Positions 40,526 to 51,413 are shown, counted from the first letter of the stretch. The stretch: DNA of 64,000 nt from Spiroplasma endosymbiont of Nebria brevicollis (GCF_964030895.1 NZ_OZ034986.1:1302001-1366000), one strand, 5' to 3'. Numbers and translations: made by a program. The notes: generated by a model from the letters alone, not told the origin.

Positions 40526-41619
40526 TGCCGTGTACCACATACCATATATGAATATATAGATGTTGTTTTATTTATATTAAAAAGCTATTTTAGAGTTGAT
40601 GTAGCAAAAAATGAAGATGAATATAACAAGATATTAGTATGAAATAATAGTGATAATGACAGGTTATATTCTGAATTATTAAAATGTAAAGAAGAATTGA
40701 GAAGAAAGTTAGAAGGTGGAGAACATATTTCATTAGAAGATATATTTACTATTTTCGATAAGGCAATAGATTTTCGTAACCAATTAAATGGATTTGATTA
40801 TTCTAAAATAAGTATAATTAAAAATTCTTTAATGCTATTATTCATATATTATTTTAATGATGAAAACAATAAGCATAATTTTAAAACAAAAGATTACTTG
40901 GATGTTATTACTTACATAAAATCATCTAATAATGATATTTCTATAATTACTACAAACTGGGATTGTATTTTTGAAAATTATCTTGAAAAAAATGACTTAA
41001 ATATTAATTATTGTTTTAATAAATCTTATTATAAGATTTTTGGTGATAAACATAAACAAGATAAAGATATCAAAGAAATTCCTTTTATAAAAATACATGG
41101 TTCAGTGAATTGATTTTCATGTATTTCATGTGGGACATTAATTATATTTAATGATCAAAAGAAAGCGGATTGTATTTTTGATGATTCTTTAATGAAAACT
41201 TGCGAAAAGTGTAGTTGTACTTCTGATAGAAGTAGTCTTAATCAATTAGAACCAAAATTATTTACTCCAACAATGTTTAAAGAATTATCATCACAATTAT
41301 TTTCTAATGTATGAAAATTTGCATATGATGAATTATTAGAAGCAAAAAAAATAATTTTTTTAGGATATTCATTTCCTCTTTCAGATTTTGAATTTAGATA
41401 TTTAATAAAACGTAGCATTCAAAGAAATATTGAAATAGATGTTGTCTTATGAGAGACAGATAATCCTAAAAAATACCTAATGAATATAATTATATTAATA
41501 AAATGTTGCCTGAACAAAGGTTTAGAGATATTTTTTCTGGTCATAACATTAATTTTTATTATACTGGGTTTGGAAATTATTTCGCCTTAATTTTAAAAAG
41601 AAATAGCAGACATGTTTAG
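40526..41619 (+). pseudogene. SIR2-like protein, 3' part
   Basis: Continues the SIR2 frame from 31953. It contains DISIITTNWDCIFENYL, PFIKIHGSVNW, a zinc-type pair CISC...CEKC, and IIFLGYSFPLSDFEFRYLIK, the motifs of SIR2-like domains of defence proteins. After about 41470 a one-base shift is needed to continue (KIPNEYNYINKMLPEQRF to the TAG at 41617-41619). Joined, the protein is about 430 residues. The insertion and the late shift both inactivate it. Confidence 0.7.
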
Positions 41620-41701
41620 AAAAAACCAATTTGAAATTACACCTAATTTATCAATAAATGAAATCGAAATTATTGACTTAACGGATAATGAATAAAAATA
41701 A

Positions 41702-41800
41702 TGAAAATTAACAGCATTTTTATTACTTTATAATTAGAATTCAATGGAAAAGTTACCGAAAATCATTTTTTATCCACCAAAGCGATAATTCCGAATGAAA
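41702..41800 (+). repeat. Right copy of an imperfect direct repeat (other copy 29396-29500)
   Basis: Same TTTATAAT, AATTCAATGGAAAA and GATAATTCCG blocks. Its ATG frame reads MEKLPKI, then FLSTKAIIPNEIINFVLEQ after a one-base shift. Confidence 0.5.
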
Positions 41801-41972
41801 TTATAAATTTTGTTCTTGAACAATCTACTGAATATATAGCAAAAAGGAACCAACAATAATAAAAAATAATACAGAATCAATAAAATCATCTAACAGTTTA
41901 GAACAGGAACTTTCTAACCAAAAGCCAACAACTGTTTGTACTAAGAATAGTATAAGTAATTAAAAACTATTT

Positions 41973-42010
41973 AAATAAACTACCACCTTATAAGTTGATA
42001 GTTTATTTTT
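41973..42010 (+). terminator. Terminator before the S10 operon
   Basis: AAATAAACTA and TAGTTTATTT pair in a 10-bp stem followed by TTATT. Confidence 0.75.
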
Positions 42011-42076
42011 ATTATTTCATGAAAATAACCTTAAATTTACTATATAAAAATATTTTTATTTTTTTCTAATTTGCTA

Positions 42077-42214
42077 TTCCCTTCACTACTACACTATGCT
42101 ATACTTACAAAGCATGGTTGTTATGTATCAATGCTGATACGCTGATATAAGTTGTCATTATATCACATGTTTTGTTCTTTATTTTATTAATTCGTTCTAA
42201 GGAGGATATAGCCA
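42077..42214 (+). promoter_or_regulatory. S10 operon promoter and structured leader
   Basis: TATACT (42100-42105) with TGC just upstream forms an extended -10; TTCCCT lies 17 bp before it. The 110-nt leader has two perfect hairpins, GTATCA-ATGC-TGATAC and TGATATA...TATATCA, then AAGGAGG. Autoregulation by a ribosomal protein is possible but unproven. Confidence 0.65.
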
Positions 42215-42592
42215 ATGGCAATCATAGGAGACAAAGTAAAAATTCGTTTAGAAAGTTACGATCACTCAGCACTTGACCAAATAGCACAAAAAATCAAAGA
42301 AGTGTTAAAAAAAGAAGGTGCTGCAGTAGTAGGGCCAGTTCCATTACCAACTAATAAAGAAATTTTCACAATTCTTCGTTCACCACATAAACATAAAGAT
42401 TCACGTGAACAATTTGAGAAGAGAACTCACAAAAGAATGATTGGTGCCCAATTGTCACCAAAATCTTTAAATGCACTAAGTGGAATCACAATTCCTAACA
42501 GCGTAAGTATCTCTTTGATTATCGAATCTAAAGATGAAAAAAAATCAACTTTAAACCAAGCACCCAAAAAAGTTAATAAGAAAAAAGCGTAA
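42215..42592 (+). CDS. rpsJ: 30S ribosomal protein S10
   Basis: A 125-residue S10: [53 protein letters not shown] match the family exactly. The roughly 20-residue Lys-rich C-terminal extension is unusual (the family norm is about 102). First gene of the S10-spc-alpha cluster. Confidence 0.97.
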   Translation: MAIIGDKVKIRLESYDHSALDQIAQKIKEVLKKEGAAVVGPVPLPTNKEIFTILRSPHKHKDSREQFEKRTHKRMIGAQLSPKSLNALSGITIPNSVSISLIIESKDEKKSTLNQAPKKVNKKKA

Positions 42593-42627
42593 ATCAAAAG
42601 ATTTACGTTATTCCATAGGAGGAAATT

Positions 42628-43320
42628 ATGAAAGGAATCTTAGGTAAGAAACTAGGAATGTCACAAGTTTTCTTAAACAACGGACAACTAGTTCCAGTAA
42701 CAGTTATCGAAGTACAACCAAACGTAGTAAGTCAAGTTAAAACAGATGTAAAAGATAAATACAACAGTTTACAACTTGCAGCTTTTGACCTTCGTGTTAC
42801 TTTATCAAATCAACCAGAAATCGGGCACTTTAAAAAGGCCGATAGTCAACCTAAGCGCTTCGTGAGAGAAATTCGTAACATGGTCGGATTTAATCATAAA
42901 GATCTTATTAGCGTTGCCGACGTATTCACTGCCGGTGAATTCGTTGATGTTCAAGGAACTTCAAAAGGTAAAGGATTTTCAGGACGTATTAAACGCCATA
43001 ACCAATCACGTGGTCCAATGGGACACGGGTCTGGATTACACCGTCAGATGGGTTCTACAGGATCAATTAACGCTAACCGCGTGTTCAAATCACAACCAAT
43101 GCCAGGGCAAATGGGAAATGTTACACGTAGTGTTGCCAACTTAGAAGTTATTAAAGTGGATAGAGAAAATAATTATATTTTAGTTAAAGGTTCAGTTCCA
43201 GGACCAAAACTAGGATTCCTTGTTATTAAACAAGCAGTTAAAAAATCAGTTCCCAAAACACCAGTAGAATTAGTTGTTAGAAATCAAGAATCAACAGTTA
43301 ATCCTGCCGATGGACAATAA
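42628..43320 (+). CDS. rplC: 50S ribosomal protein L3
   Basis: A 230-residue L3 with MKGILGKKLGMSQVF at the start and the conserved loop GHGSGLHRQMGSTG reaching the peptidyl-transferase centre. AGGAGG ribosome site; 35 bp after rpsJ. Confidence 0.97.
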   Translation: MKGILGKKLGMSQVFLNNGQLVPVTVIEVQPNVVSQVKTDVKDKYNSLQLAAFDLRVTLSNQPEIGHFKKADSQPKRFVREIRNMVGFNHKDLISVADVFTAGEFVDVQGTSKGKGFSGRIKRHNQSRGPMGHGSGLHRQMGSTGSINANRVFKSQPMPGQMGNVTRSVANLEVIKVDRENNYILVKGSVPGPKLGFLVIKQAVKKSVPKTPVELVVRNQESTVNPADGQ

Positions 43321-43343
43321 AGTTAATTATGGAGGATAGCAAA

Positions 43344-43973
43344 ATGAAAATTAATGTTGTTAACAACGCTGGAACAAAAGTTAGCGAATTAACTTTAAAT
43401 GAAAAAATTTGAGGAATTGAACCACACAAGCAAGCACAATTTGATAGTTTATTAAGTTACAATGCTTCTAAACGTCAAGGAACACACGCTGTAAAAAGTC
43501 GCGCCGAAGTTGCTGGTGGAGGAAGAAAGCCATGAAAACAAAAAGGTACAGGTAATGCCCGTCAAGGATCAATCCGTTCACCACAATGAAAAGGTGGGGG
43601 AATTGTCTTTGGACCAACACCTGATCGTAATTACTTAATTGGTTTACCAAAAAAAGTAAGAAGATTAGCCTTAAAATCAGCGCTAGCTGCTAAGTTTCAA
43701 AATTCAAACATGATGGTAATTGATGATTTAAAATTTGAAAAACCATCAACTAAAACTATGTTAGAAACTTTAACAAATTTAGAATTAGCAAACAACAAAA
43801 CTTTAGTTATTACTGGAACAAGCAATAAAGAGTTAGTTATCAAATCAGGTCGCAATTTACCTAGAACAACAACAATTGCTGCTACAAGCATTAATATTTA
43901 CGATTTACTAAATGCTAAAAAAGTTTTATTTACTACTGAAGCAATCAAAATCGTTGAGGAGGCTTTAATTTAA
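43344..43973 (+). CDS. rplD: 50S ribosomal protein L4
   Basis: A 209-residue L4. The tunnel-lining loop [20 protein letters not shown] and [19 protein letters not shown] are intact; the Trp are TGA. L4 lines the exit tunnel and in some bacteria regulates the S10 operon. GGAGG site; 23 bp after rplC. Confidence 0.97.
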
Positions 43974-43974
43974 T

Positions 43975-44265
43975 ATGCATTTAAGTGAAGTTATAAAACA
44001 ACCGATATTAACTGAAAAAACTTACAAACAAATGGCTGAAGGCACATACACTTTCACTGTTAACCGTAAGGCTAATAAAAGTCACATTAAAAAAGCTTTC
44101 GAACAAATTTTTGAAGTTAAAGTCTCTTCCGTTAATATTATTAATAGTAAACCAAAAACAAAAACTGTTGGACGATTCGTTGGAAAAACGCAAGCAGTTA
44201 AAAAAGCTCTGATTAAATTAGCTCCTGGTGAACAACTAAGTCTGTTTAGTTCTGAAGAACAATAA
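43975..44265 (+). CDS. rplW: 50S ribosomal protein L23
   Basis: A 96-residue L23 starting MHLSEVIKQPILTEKTYKQM, with KANKSHIKKAFEQIFEVKV and the GRFVGKTQAVKKALIKLAPG end. It sits at the tunnel exit and docks trigger factor and SRP. Only 1 bp after rplD; GAGGAGG lies inside rplD. Confidence 0.97.
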   Translation: MHLSEVIKQPILTEKTYKQMAEGTYTFTVNRKANKSHIKKAFEQIFEVKVSSVNIINSKPKTKTVGRFVGKTQAVKKALIKLAPGEQLSLFSSEEQ

Positions 44266-44289
44266 TGAGCTTGGAAGGAGAAATATATT

Positions 44290-45153
44290 ATGGCAATTAG
44301 AAAAATTAATCCCATTACCCCAGGTCAACGTAATATGACAATACTTGATTACAAAAAAAACTTAACTATTGATAATAGTCCTGAAAAATCATTATTGGTA
44401 AATTTAGTTAAACAAGGTGGTAGAAATAACCAAGGTAAAATTACAACAAGACACCAAGGTAATGGCCACAAACGTAAATACCGTATTATTGACTTTAAAC
44501 GTAATAAAGACAATATTGTTGGAACAGTTAAAACAATTGAGTACGATCCAAACCGTAATGCTAACATTTGTTTAATTTTTTACCTTGATGGTGAAAAACG
44601 TTACATCTTAGCTCCAAAAGGAATTAAGGTAGGCGACAAATTATTAAGCGGTGAAAACAGTGATGTTGTTAAAATCGATATCATTGTTGGGAACTGTCTA
44701 CCATTATCACAAATTCCACAAGGAACAGTTGTTCACAACGTGGAATTAAAACCAGGAAAAGGTGGACAAATGGCACGTAGTGCTGGTGGAAGCGTTCAAA
44801 TCCTTGGTCGTGATGAAAGTGCTAAATATACTTTATTAAAACTTAGCTCAGGTGAAGTTAGAAAAGTATTAAGCAACTGTCGTGCAACCATTGGTGTTGT
44901 TGGTAATGAAGACTTTAACTTAGTTAATATTGGTAAAGCTGGAAGAAACCGTTGAAAAGGTATCAGACCAACTGTTCGTGGTAGTGTTATGAACCCTAAC
45001 GACCACCCACATGGAGGAGGAGAAGGTAAAGCTCCAATCGGAAGAAAAGCCCCTGTCACACCATGAGGTAAAAAAGCATTAGGATTAAAAACTCGTGATA
45101 CTAAAAAAGCATCAAACAAATTAATCGTCCGAAGACGAAATGCAACAAAGTAG
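44290..45153 (+). CDS. rplB: 50S ribosomal protein L2
   Basis: A 287-residue L2. [36 protein letters not shown] and the C-terminal [18 protein letters not shown] (with the catalytically important His) are present. TGA-Trp codons at 44953 and near 45063. L2 helps join the subunits and shape the peptidyl-transferase centre. Confidence 0.97.
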
Positions 45154-45167
45154 GAGGGAAATAAAAT

Positions 45168-45446
45168 ATGGCAAGATCTTTAAAAAAAGGACCCTTTGCA
45201 GATAGTCATCTATTGAAAAAAGTGGAAGTCCAAAATAAAAATAAATCAAAAAAAATTATTACAACATGATCTCGTAGATCAACAATTTTCCCTGAATTTG
45301 TTGGCCAAACCTTCGGAGTACACAATGGAAAAACTCACTTACCAGTCTATGTAACAGAAGATATGGTTGGTCATAAATTAGGAGAATTCGCACCCACACG
45401 TAAATTTGGTGGTCACGGTTCTGACAAGAAAAACGTTAGGAGATAG
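45168..45446 (+). CDS. rpsS: 30S ribosomal protein S19
   Basis: A 92-residue S19: [54 protein letters not shown]. One TGA-Trp breaks it under the standard code. It forms the 30S head with S13. AGGAGG site. Confidence 0.97.
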
Positions 45447-45451
45447 AACTT

Positions 45452-45784
45452 ATGGAAGCAAAAGCTCATTTAGACAAATTACGCATTAGTCCCAGAAAAG
45501 TGCGTTTAGTAGCTGATTTAGTTCGTGGTAACGCTGTTGCTAAAGCTCTAGTAATTCTAGCTCACGAACAAAAACGCTCAGCAAAACCAATTACTAAACT
45601 AATCAACTCAGCTGTGGCAAACGCCGCAAACAATCATGGAATGGAAGCCGATAGACTAAGAATTAAAGAAATCTTTGTTAATGAAGGTCCGACTATGAAG
45701 AGATTTATGCCCCGTGCTCATGGTAGAGCATTTCAAATCTTAAAAAGAACAAGCAAAATCACTATTGTGGTTAGCGACAATTAG
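45452..45784 (+). CDS. rplV: 50S ribosomal protein L22
   Basis: A 110-residue L22 with the long beta-hairpin [20 protein letters not shown] that reaches into the exit tunnel. Start ATG 45452, 5 bp after rpsS; a weak GGAGAT site. Confidence 0.97.
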   Translation: MEAKAHLDKLRISPRKVRLVADLVRGNAVAKALVILAHEQKRSAKPITKLINSAVANAANNHGMEADRLRIKEIFVNEGPTMKRFMPRAHGRAFQILKRTSKITIVVSDN

Positions 45785-45800
45785 GAGGTAAATAAGCAAT

Positions 45801-46586
45801 ATGGGTCACAAAGTTAGTCCAAACGGATTAAGATATGGTATTAACAAAGATTGACAATCACGTTGATATGCAACTAATGATGAAGATTTAGCAAAATGAA
45901 TTTTAGAAGACCACAAGATTAGAGGAGCATTATTTGCTCACTTAACAACTTCAGGAGTTTCTAAAATTGAAATTGAAAGAACTAAATCACAAATTATCTT
46001 ATTTATCCACTGTGTTCGTGTTGGTTCAGTCTTAGGGCAAGGCGGAGCAAACATTGAAGTCTTAACAACACTTGTTCGTAAAACAATTAAAAACCGTAAA
46101 ATTGGTATTAGAATCAATGTTATGGAAATTAAAAACCCCGATATCGATGCACAAATTATTGCTAATACATTAGCACAACAAATTGGTGCTCGTATGTCAC
46201 ACCGTACAACTCAAAAATTAGCAATTCGTAAAGCACTTCGTGCTGGAGCAAAAGGAATCAAAACTCGTGTTTCAGGAAGACTTGGCGAAGCTGATATGGC
46301 TCGTGAAGAAGGTTATTCAGAAAGCAGTGTCCCACTAGCAACATTACGTAGTAATATTGACTATGCTACTGCTACTGCTAAAACAACTTTCGGTCAAATT
46401 GGAATTAAAGTTTGAGTATATAAAGGTGAAATTCTTACTGGAAAAGATACAACACAACCAGAAATTCTTTCAAAATACAACCAAAGACCAAATAACAACA
46501 GACGTCCAAATATTAACCGTTCAAACGATAACAATCGCTCAAACACTACTAACAAACGTCCCCAAGCAACTAAGGAGGTAAGGTAA
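45801..46586 (+). CDS. rpsC: 30S ribosomal protein S3
   Basis: A 261-residue S3: start MGHKVSPNGLRYGI, KH domain VLGQGGANIEVLTTLVRK, RVSGRLGEADMAREEGYSE. The Asn/Arg-rich C-terminal tail (about 35 residues) is Mollicutes-like. Several TGA-Trp codons lie in the first 40 residues. GGAGG site 16 bp after rplV. Confidence 0.97.
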
Positions 46587-46589
46587 GAA

Positions 46590-47069
46590 ATGGCTATTCC
46601 TAAAAGATATAAACACTCTTGCGTTCACCGTCTAAGTTACGAAGGAACAGCAAAAGGATGTAAAACCGTTGCTTTTGGAACTTATGGATTACGTGCTGAA
46701 GATGGTTCTTACATTACAGAAAGACAAATCGAAGCAGCCAGAATTGCGATGACACGTTATATGAAACGTGGTGGAAAAGTTTGAATTAGAATTTTTCCCC
46801 AATTGCCAATTACACGTAAACCAGCAGAAGTACGTATGGGTTCTGGAAAAGGTTCAATCGACCATTGAGTTGCCGTTGTAAAAAAAGGTACAGTAATGTT
46901 TGAAGTATCATATCCAAATGAAGCAACTGCGCGCGAAGCACTACGCTTAGCAATGCATAAGTTGCCAATTAAATGTAAAATTGTTACTAGAGAAGTAACG
47001 CAAGAAATAAATCCTGTTAATCAATTAACAACAGAATTGGGTGAAGCAAATGGAAATGCAAGTAATTAA
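46590..47069 (+). CDS. rplP: 50S ribosomal protein L16
   Basis: A 159-residue L16 with [40 protein letters not shown] and the [19 protein letters not shown] loop near the A site. It is longer than the usual 137-145 residues because the frame continues through the rpmC start region. TGA-Trp at 46782 and 46866. AAGGAGG site in the rpsC tail. Confidence 0.95.
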
Positions 47070-47535
47070 AAAAAAGCCAACTTTAGAATTACAACAAGAC
47101 GAAGAAACACTTCGTGTACAATTGTTTGCTTTACGTATTCAAAAAGCGTTAGGTAAACTAGAAGCACCTCACATGATTAATAATCTTCGTAAGGACATTG
47201 CACGTATTAAAACTGAATTAAGTTTAAGATCTCTAAATGGCGAAACAATAAAACCATTAAATATTAACAAAATGGTTTTAGTAGAAGACAAAAAAGAAAT
47301 TAAAAAAACAAAAAAAACTGCTAAAGTTGAAAAAAAAGCAACCAAAGCACAAGATACTAATTCAACAGAAACTGTTGAAAATGTAGAAACAAAAGAAGTA
47401 ACTAAAGCAAAACCTGCTGTTAAAAAAGTTGCTACTAACAAAAAGACAGTAAAACCAAAAACTACAGCACCTAAATCAGCATCTAAAACATCATCATCTA
47501 AAAAAACTACTAAACCACAGGAGGACAAAGCATAA
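47050..47535 (+). CDS. rpmC: 50S ribosomal protein L29, long C-terminal extension
   Basis: The first 65 residues are L29 ([37 protein letters not shown]). They are followed by about 95 extra residues rich in Lys, Thr and Ala, a feature of some spiroplasmas. ATG 47050 is chosen over GTG 47041 because GGGTGA lies just upstream; both are possible. It overlaps rplP by 20 bp, and its stop overlaps the rpsQ start (TAATG). Confidence 0.9.
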   Translation: MEMQVIKKKPTLELQQDEETLRVQLFALRIQKALGKLEAPHMINNLRKDIARIKTELSLRSLNGETIKPLNINKMVLVEDKKEIKKTKKTAKVEKKATKAQDTNSTETVENVETKEVTKAKPAVKKVATNKKTVKPKTTAPKSASKTSSSKKTTKPQEDKA

Positions 47536-47816
47536 TGACAAATATTGTTCCAAATAAACAACGTAAAACCTTCATCGGAATCGTAAGTTCAAACAAAAGT
47601 GATAAAACTATCACTGTTGTCGTTGAAACTTCAAAACGTCACCCAATGTATGGTAAAAGTTTTAAATCAACTAAAAAATATCATGCCCATGATGAAAATA
47701 ACCAAGCCCAAATCGGTGATAAAGTTGAAATTATTTCATCTCGTCCCTTATCAGCTCTAAAACGTTTCCGTTTGTTAAAAATCATTGATTCTAAAACAAT
47801 CGTTAAAAAAGCTTAA
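47535..47816 (+). CDS. rpsQ: 30S ribosomal protein S17
   Basis: A 93-residue S17: [72 protein letters not shown] precedes ATG 47535; one-base overlap with rpmC. Confidence 0.97.
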   Translation: MTNIVPNKQRKTFIGIVSSNKSDKTITVVVETSKRHPMYGKSFKSTKKYHAHDENNQAQIGDKVEIISSRPLSALKRFRLLKIIDSKTIVKKA

Positions 47817-47838
47817 TTAAACCAGGAAGACAAAAGAT

Positions 47839-48207
47839 ATGTTACAAAATCTATCGTGAGCCAATGTGGCTGACAACACTGGCATTAAAGAAGTTATGGT
47901 AATTAGAGTAATGGGTGGAAGTACCAAAAAATTCGCTAAGATTGGTGATATTGTAGTATGTTCTGCAAAATCAGTAACACCAAATAGTGCTATCAAAAAA
48001 GGGCAAGTTATTAAAGCAGTTGTTGTGCGTAGTAAATTCGGTGTGAAACGTGATGATGGTTCAGTTGTAAAGTTTGATGATAACGCCGTTGTCATTATTA
48101 AAGAAGATAAAACACCACGTGGTACGAGAGTATTTGGTGTCTTAGCTCGTGAAGTTAAAGATCGTGGTTATAACAAAATTGCTTCTTTAGCAGAAGAAAT
48201 TGTTTAG
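47839..48207 (+). CDS. rplN: 50S ribosomal protein L14
   Basis: A 122-residue L14. ATG 47839 gives [20 protein letters not shown] (the TGA is Trp), the correct N-terminus; the downstream GTG 47866 would truncate it. [21 protein letters not shown] is typical. Confidence 0.96.
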
Positions 48208-48220
48208 GAGGATTGAGTAA

Positions 48221-48568
48221 ATGGCAAGCAAAAAGAAACCAGTTATTAGTCTTGATACTAAATTAAAAAAAGGCGACCAAGTTAAAATTATTGCTGGAAA
48301 ACATAAAGGTCATACTGGTCCTATTATGCAAGTACTTCGTGAAACTAACCGCGTTATTATTGAAGGAATTATGTCTAAGAAAAATAAAAAGCCAACCCAA
48401 AATGATCAAGAAGGTGGAATTATGGAAGTTAAGGCTAGCATTCACATTTCAAACGTCATGATTATTGAAGGAAAAGCAAAAGATAAAAAAACAACTAAAA
48501 TTGGGTACATCATTAAAGATGATAAAAAAATTCGTGTATCACGACGTTCTAATGCAGAACTACGCTAA
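48221..48568 (+). CDS. rplX: 50S ribosomal protein L24
   Basis: A 115-residue L24 with the KOW motif KKGDQVKIIAGKHKGHTGPI and IIEGIMSKKNKKPT. It starts 50S assembly. AGGAGG site 13 bp after rplN. Confidence 0.96.
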   Translation: MASKKKPVISLDTKLKKGDQVKIIAGKHKGHTGPIMQVLRETNRVIIEGIMSKKNKKPTQNDQEGGIMEVKASIHISNVMIIEGKAKDKKTTKIGYIIKDDKKIRVSRRSNAELR

Positions 48569-48589
48569 TAAAGGAGTAACAGAATAAAA

Positions 48590-49147
48590 ATGAATCGTTT
48601 ACAAGAAAAATACAATAAAACTATTATTCCGCAACTGCAAAAAGAACTAAATTTTAAATCAATCATGCAAGTACCTAAAATTGAAAAAATTGTTATTAAC
48701 ATTGGTGTGGGAGATGCAAGTGCCAATCCCAAAGCCATTGATAAAGCAGTAGCAGAATTAGCAAAAATTACTGGTCAAAAACCAGTAGTTACTAAAGCCA
48801 AAAAATCAATTGCTGGTTTGAAGTTAAGAGCAGGAATGCCAATCGGATGTAAAGTTACATTACGAGGACAAAAAATGTATGAATTCCTTGACAAATTTAT
48901 CGCAATTTCTTTACCAAGAATTCGTGACTTCCAAGGTTTATCAGCAAAAGCTTTTGACCAAAATGGTAACTATACTGTTGGAATTAAAGAACAAATCATT
49001 TTCCCAGAAATTAACTACGAAGAAGTAGATAAAGTTCGCGGTATGGAAATAACAATCGTTACAACAACCCCTGATAATTCAACAGCATTTATGTTATTGA
49101 AAAAAATGGGATTACCATTTAAAAAATCAGGAAAGCAGGAGGGATAA
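48590..49147 (+). CDS. rplE: 50S ribosomal protein L5
   Basis: A 185-residue L5: [78 protein letters not shown]. It binds 5S rRNA. AAGGAG site. No TGA codon interrupts it. Confidence 0.97.
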   Translation: MNRLQEKYNKTIIPQLQKELNFKSIMQVPKIEKIVINIGVGDASANPKAIDKAVAELAKITGQKPVVTKAKKSIAGLKLRAGMPIGCKVTLRGQKMYEFLDKFIAISLPRIRDFQGLSAKAFDQNGNYTVGIKEQIIFPEINYEEVDKVRGMEITIVTTTPDNSTAFMLLKKMGLPFKKSGKQEG

Positions 49148-49150
49148 CAG

Positions 49151-49336
49151 ATGGCAAAGACTTCATTAAAAATAAGACAAGCCCGTAAACCAAAGTTTAG
49201 TACACAAGCATACACACGTTGTCAAAAATGTGGCCGTCCTCATGCGGTTATTCGTAAGTTTATGTTATGCCGTATTTGCTTTCGTGGTTTAGCATACCAA
49301 GGACAAATCCCTGGTATTAGAAAAGCATCATGATAG
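49151..49336 (+). CDS. rpsN: 30S ribosomal protein S14, zinc-binding type
   Basis: A 61-residue S14 with [20 protein letters not shown], the two CxxC pairs of the C+ form. The last codon before TAG is TGA (Trp). AGGAGG lies in the rplE end. Confidence 0.96.
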
Positions 49337-49349
49337 GAGGTATATAATT

Positions 49350-49754
49350 ATGATGACAGATCCAATAAGTAATATGCTTACCGTTATTCGTAACGCTATT
49401 ACTGCCCCAGATAGTAGTAAACACAGAGTAGTTAGTGTACCTTCATCAAAAGAATTAGTTAAAATTGCTGAAATCTTAATGAAAAATGGTTACATTGAAA
49501 AATATCGTATCACTGAAGAAGCATTAAAAAAACCTAAATTAGAAATGTTACTAGTACATACTGGTAAAAGTTCAATCCTTGGATTAAAAAGAATTTCGAA
49601 ACCAGGATTAAGAATGTATACAAAACATAAAGAACTTCCTACTGTTTTAAATGGTTACGGAATCGCAATCATTTCCACATCAAAAGGTCTTATGACAAAT
49701 AAACAAGCAAAAAAACTTGGCCTTGGTGGCGAAGTAATTGCTTATGTATGATAA
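49350..49754 (+). CDS. rpsH: 30S ribosomal protein S8
   Basis: A 134-residue S8: TDPISNMLTVIRNAITA, GLKRISKPGLRMYTKHKELP, GIAIISTSKGLMTNKQAKKL and the end GGEVIAYVW (Trp by TGA, then TAA). ATG 49350 or 49353 is equally possible. AGGAGG site. Confidence 0.96.
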
Positions 49755-49767
49755 GGAGTAACTCAAT

Positions 49768-50322
49768 ATGTCACGTATCGGTAACCGCGTTCTTACAATT
49801 CCGGAAAATACTTCTATCATTCTTGATACAAACAATTTTCTAACTATTACAGGACCAAAAGGTTCTTTAAAGAAAACTTTACCAAAAAATATTAATATTA
49901 ACTTTGATCAAGATAAGAACGTCATCACTACAGTAAGACCTGATGATAAAAAACATAACAAGCAACTTCATGGAACAACTAACTCACTAATTAATGGCAT
50001 GTTAATTGGAGTATCAAAAGGTTTCATGAAAGAATTAGAAATTAATGGTGTTGGATACCGTGCTGCCGTTCAAGACAATGTTCTGAACTTAAACTTAGGT
50101 TTCTCTCACCCCGTTAAATTCGAAATTCCATTAGGAATTACAATCGTAGCTCCTAAACCAACTATCCTACAAGTTAGTGGAATTGATAAACAACTAGTTG
50201 GTGAAGTTGCAGCTCAAATTCGTGCATACCGTACTCCTGAACCTTACAAAGGTAAAGGAATTAAGTATAAAACCGAACACATTCGTCGTAAGGAAGGAAA
50301 AGCTGCTGGTAAGGGTAAATAA
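49768..50322 (+). CDS. rplF: 50S ribosomal protein L6
   Basis: A 184-residue L6: [35 protein letters not shown], and [20 protein letters not shown] near the end, all typical. TAAGGAG site. Confidence 0.97.
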   Translation: MSRIGNRVLTIPENTSIILDTNNFLTITGPKGSLKKTLPKNININFDQDKNVITTVRPDDKKHNKQLHGTTNSLINGMLIGVSKGFMKELEINGVGYRAAVQDNVLNLNLGFSHPVKFEIPLGITIVAPKPTILQVSGIDKQLVGEVAAQIRAYRTPEPYKGKGIKYKTEHIRRKEGKAAGKGK

Positions 50323-50352
50323 CCTAATACTTGCACTTAAGGAGAAACAAAA

Positions 50353-50706
50353 ATGACTAAAAATAAATCAGACAAACGTCAAACTCGTCAATTTCGTATC
50401 CGTGCTAAAATCAAAGGTACAAGCGAAAGACCACGTTTAAATATTTTTAAATCTAATAATAGTTTTTATGCTCAAATTATTGACGATACTGCTGCTAACA
50501 CAATTATTGGAGTATCAACATTAACTTTTAAAGATTTAGAATCAAAAAGCAATATGGCAGCTGCCACTAAACTTGGCGAAACCATTGCCACATTAGTAAT
50601 CAAGAAAAAAATTAAAAAAGTAGTTTTTGATCGTGGTGGATATTTATACCATGGTAAAGTGAAAGCAATCGCTGATGCAGCACGTAGTGCTGGATTAGAA
50701 TTCTAA
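50353..50706 (+). CDS. rplR: 50S ribosomal protein L18
   Basis: A 117-residue L18: [56 protein letters not shown]. It binds 5S rRNA with L5. AAGGAGAAAC site. Confidence 0.97.
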   Translation: MTKNKSDKRQTRQFRIRAKIKGTSERPRLNIFKSNNSFYAQIIDDTAANTIIGVSTLTFKDLESKSNMAAATKLGETIATLVIKKKIKKVVFDRGGYLYHGKVKAIADAARSAGLEF

Positions 50707-50723
50707 TGAAGGAGAACTAAAGT

Positions 50724-51404
50724 ATGAGTCTAGACAATAAAACAACAACTAAAAAAGATGATACAGTAAACTCTGAAGTTAAAACAGTACCAAAAACAGC
50801 GACTGATAACAAATTCAAAAGAAACGATTCATCACAACCAAATAGAAATAATCGCGGCAACAACAAAGAGCGTGGTCCTCGTAAAAGTTTTGAAAGAAAA
50901 CCAAAACCGGTTAGTGAATTTACTGAAAAAGTTATCTGAATCAGAAAAATTAATAAAGTTACTACCGGTGGCAGAAGACTACGTTTCTCAGCAACAGTTG
51001 CCATTGGTAATGGTAAAGGTGTTGTTGGTTTAGGAATAGCTAAAGCCAATGAAGTTCCTGATGCTATTAAAAAAGCCATTGAAGCTGCCCACAAAAACTT
51101 AACAACTATTACCATCACTGCTAATAACAATTCTATTGTCCATGAAATAACAGGAAAATACTGTGGAAGTCAGATTCTACTAAAACCTGCCAAAGAAGGT
51201 ATTGGAATTAAGGCTGGTGGTGCTGCCCGTGATATTTTAGAATTAGCTGGCATTCATAACATTTATTCAAAAGCATTTCGCTCAAAGAATAAAATTAACT
51301 TAGCAAGAGCTACTATTGATGGTCTTGCTGCTGTTAAACCAGCAGCATATTTTGCCAAAAATAACGATAAAAAAACCACTATTGCTAAGCGCACTAACGG
51401 TTAG
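50724..51404 (+). CDS. rpsE: 30S ribosomal protein S5
   Basis: A 226-residue S5. An N-terminal basic/polar extension of about 65 residues precedes the core: VTTGGRRLRFSATVAIGNGK, GLGIAKANEVPDAIKKAIEA, ILLKPAKEGIGIKAGGAAR. TGA-Trp at 50937. AAGGAG site, 17 bp after rplR. Confidence 0.95.
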
Positions 51405-51413
51405 AGGTGAACT

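Larger units (their letters stand above)
41620..42214 (+). other. Boundary region and rpsJ leader
   Basis: 41620-41697 encodes ITPNLSINEIEIIDL, resembling the C-terminus of the Rep_3 protein (KPNLSTNEIKKIL), probably a remnant. 41702-41800 is the right copy of the repeat at 29396. 41830-41960 holds a short coding-like tail ending at TAA before a terminator. The rpsJ promoter and leader follow. Confidence 0.45.

Noticed and set aside
40697-41113. ORF of 138 codons as an independent gene
   Set aside because: It is the middle of the interrupted SIR2 gene; it ends only at a TGA that encodes Trp.
50717-51130. Minus-strand ORF of 137 codons opposite rpsE
   Set aside because: Shadow of an essential gene, as are the other antisense ORFs in the ribosomal cluster.
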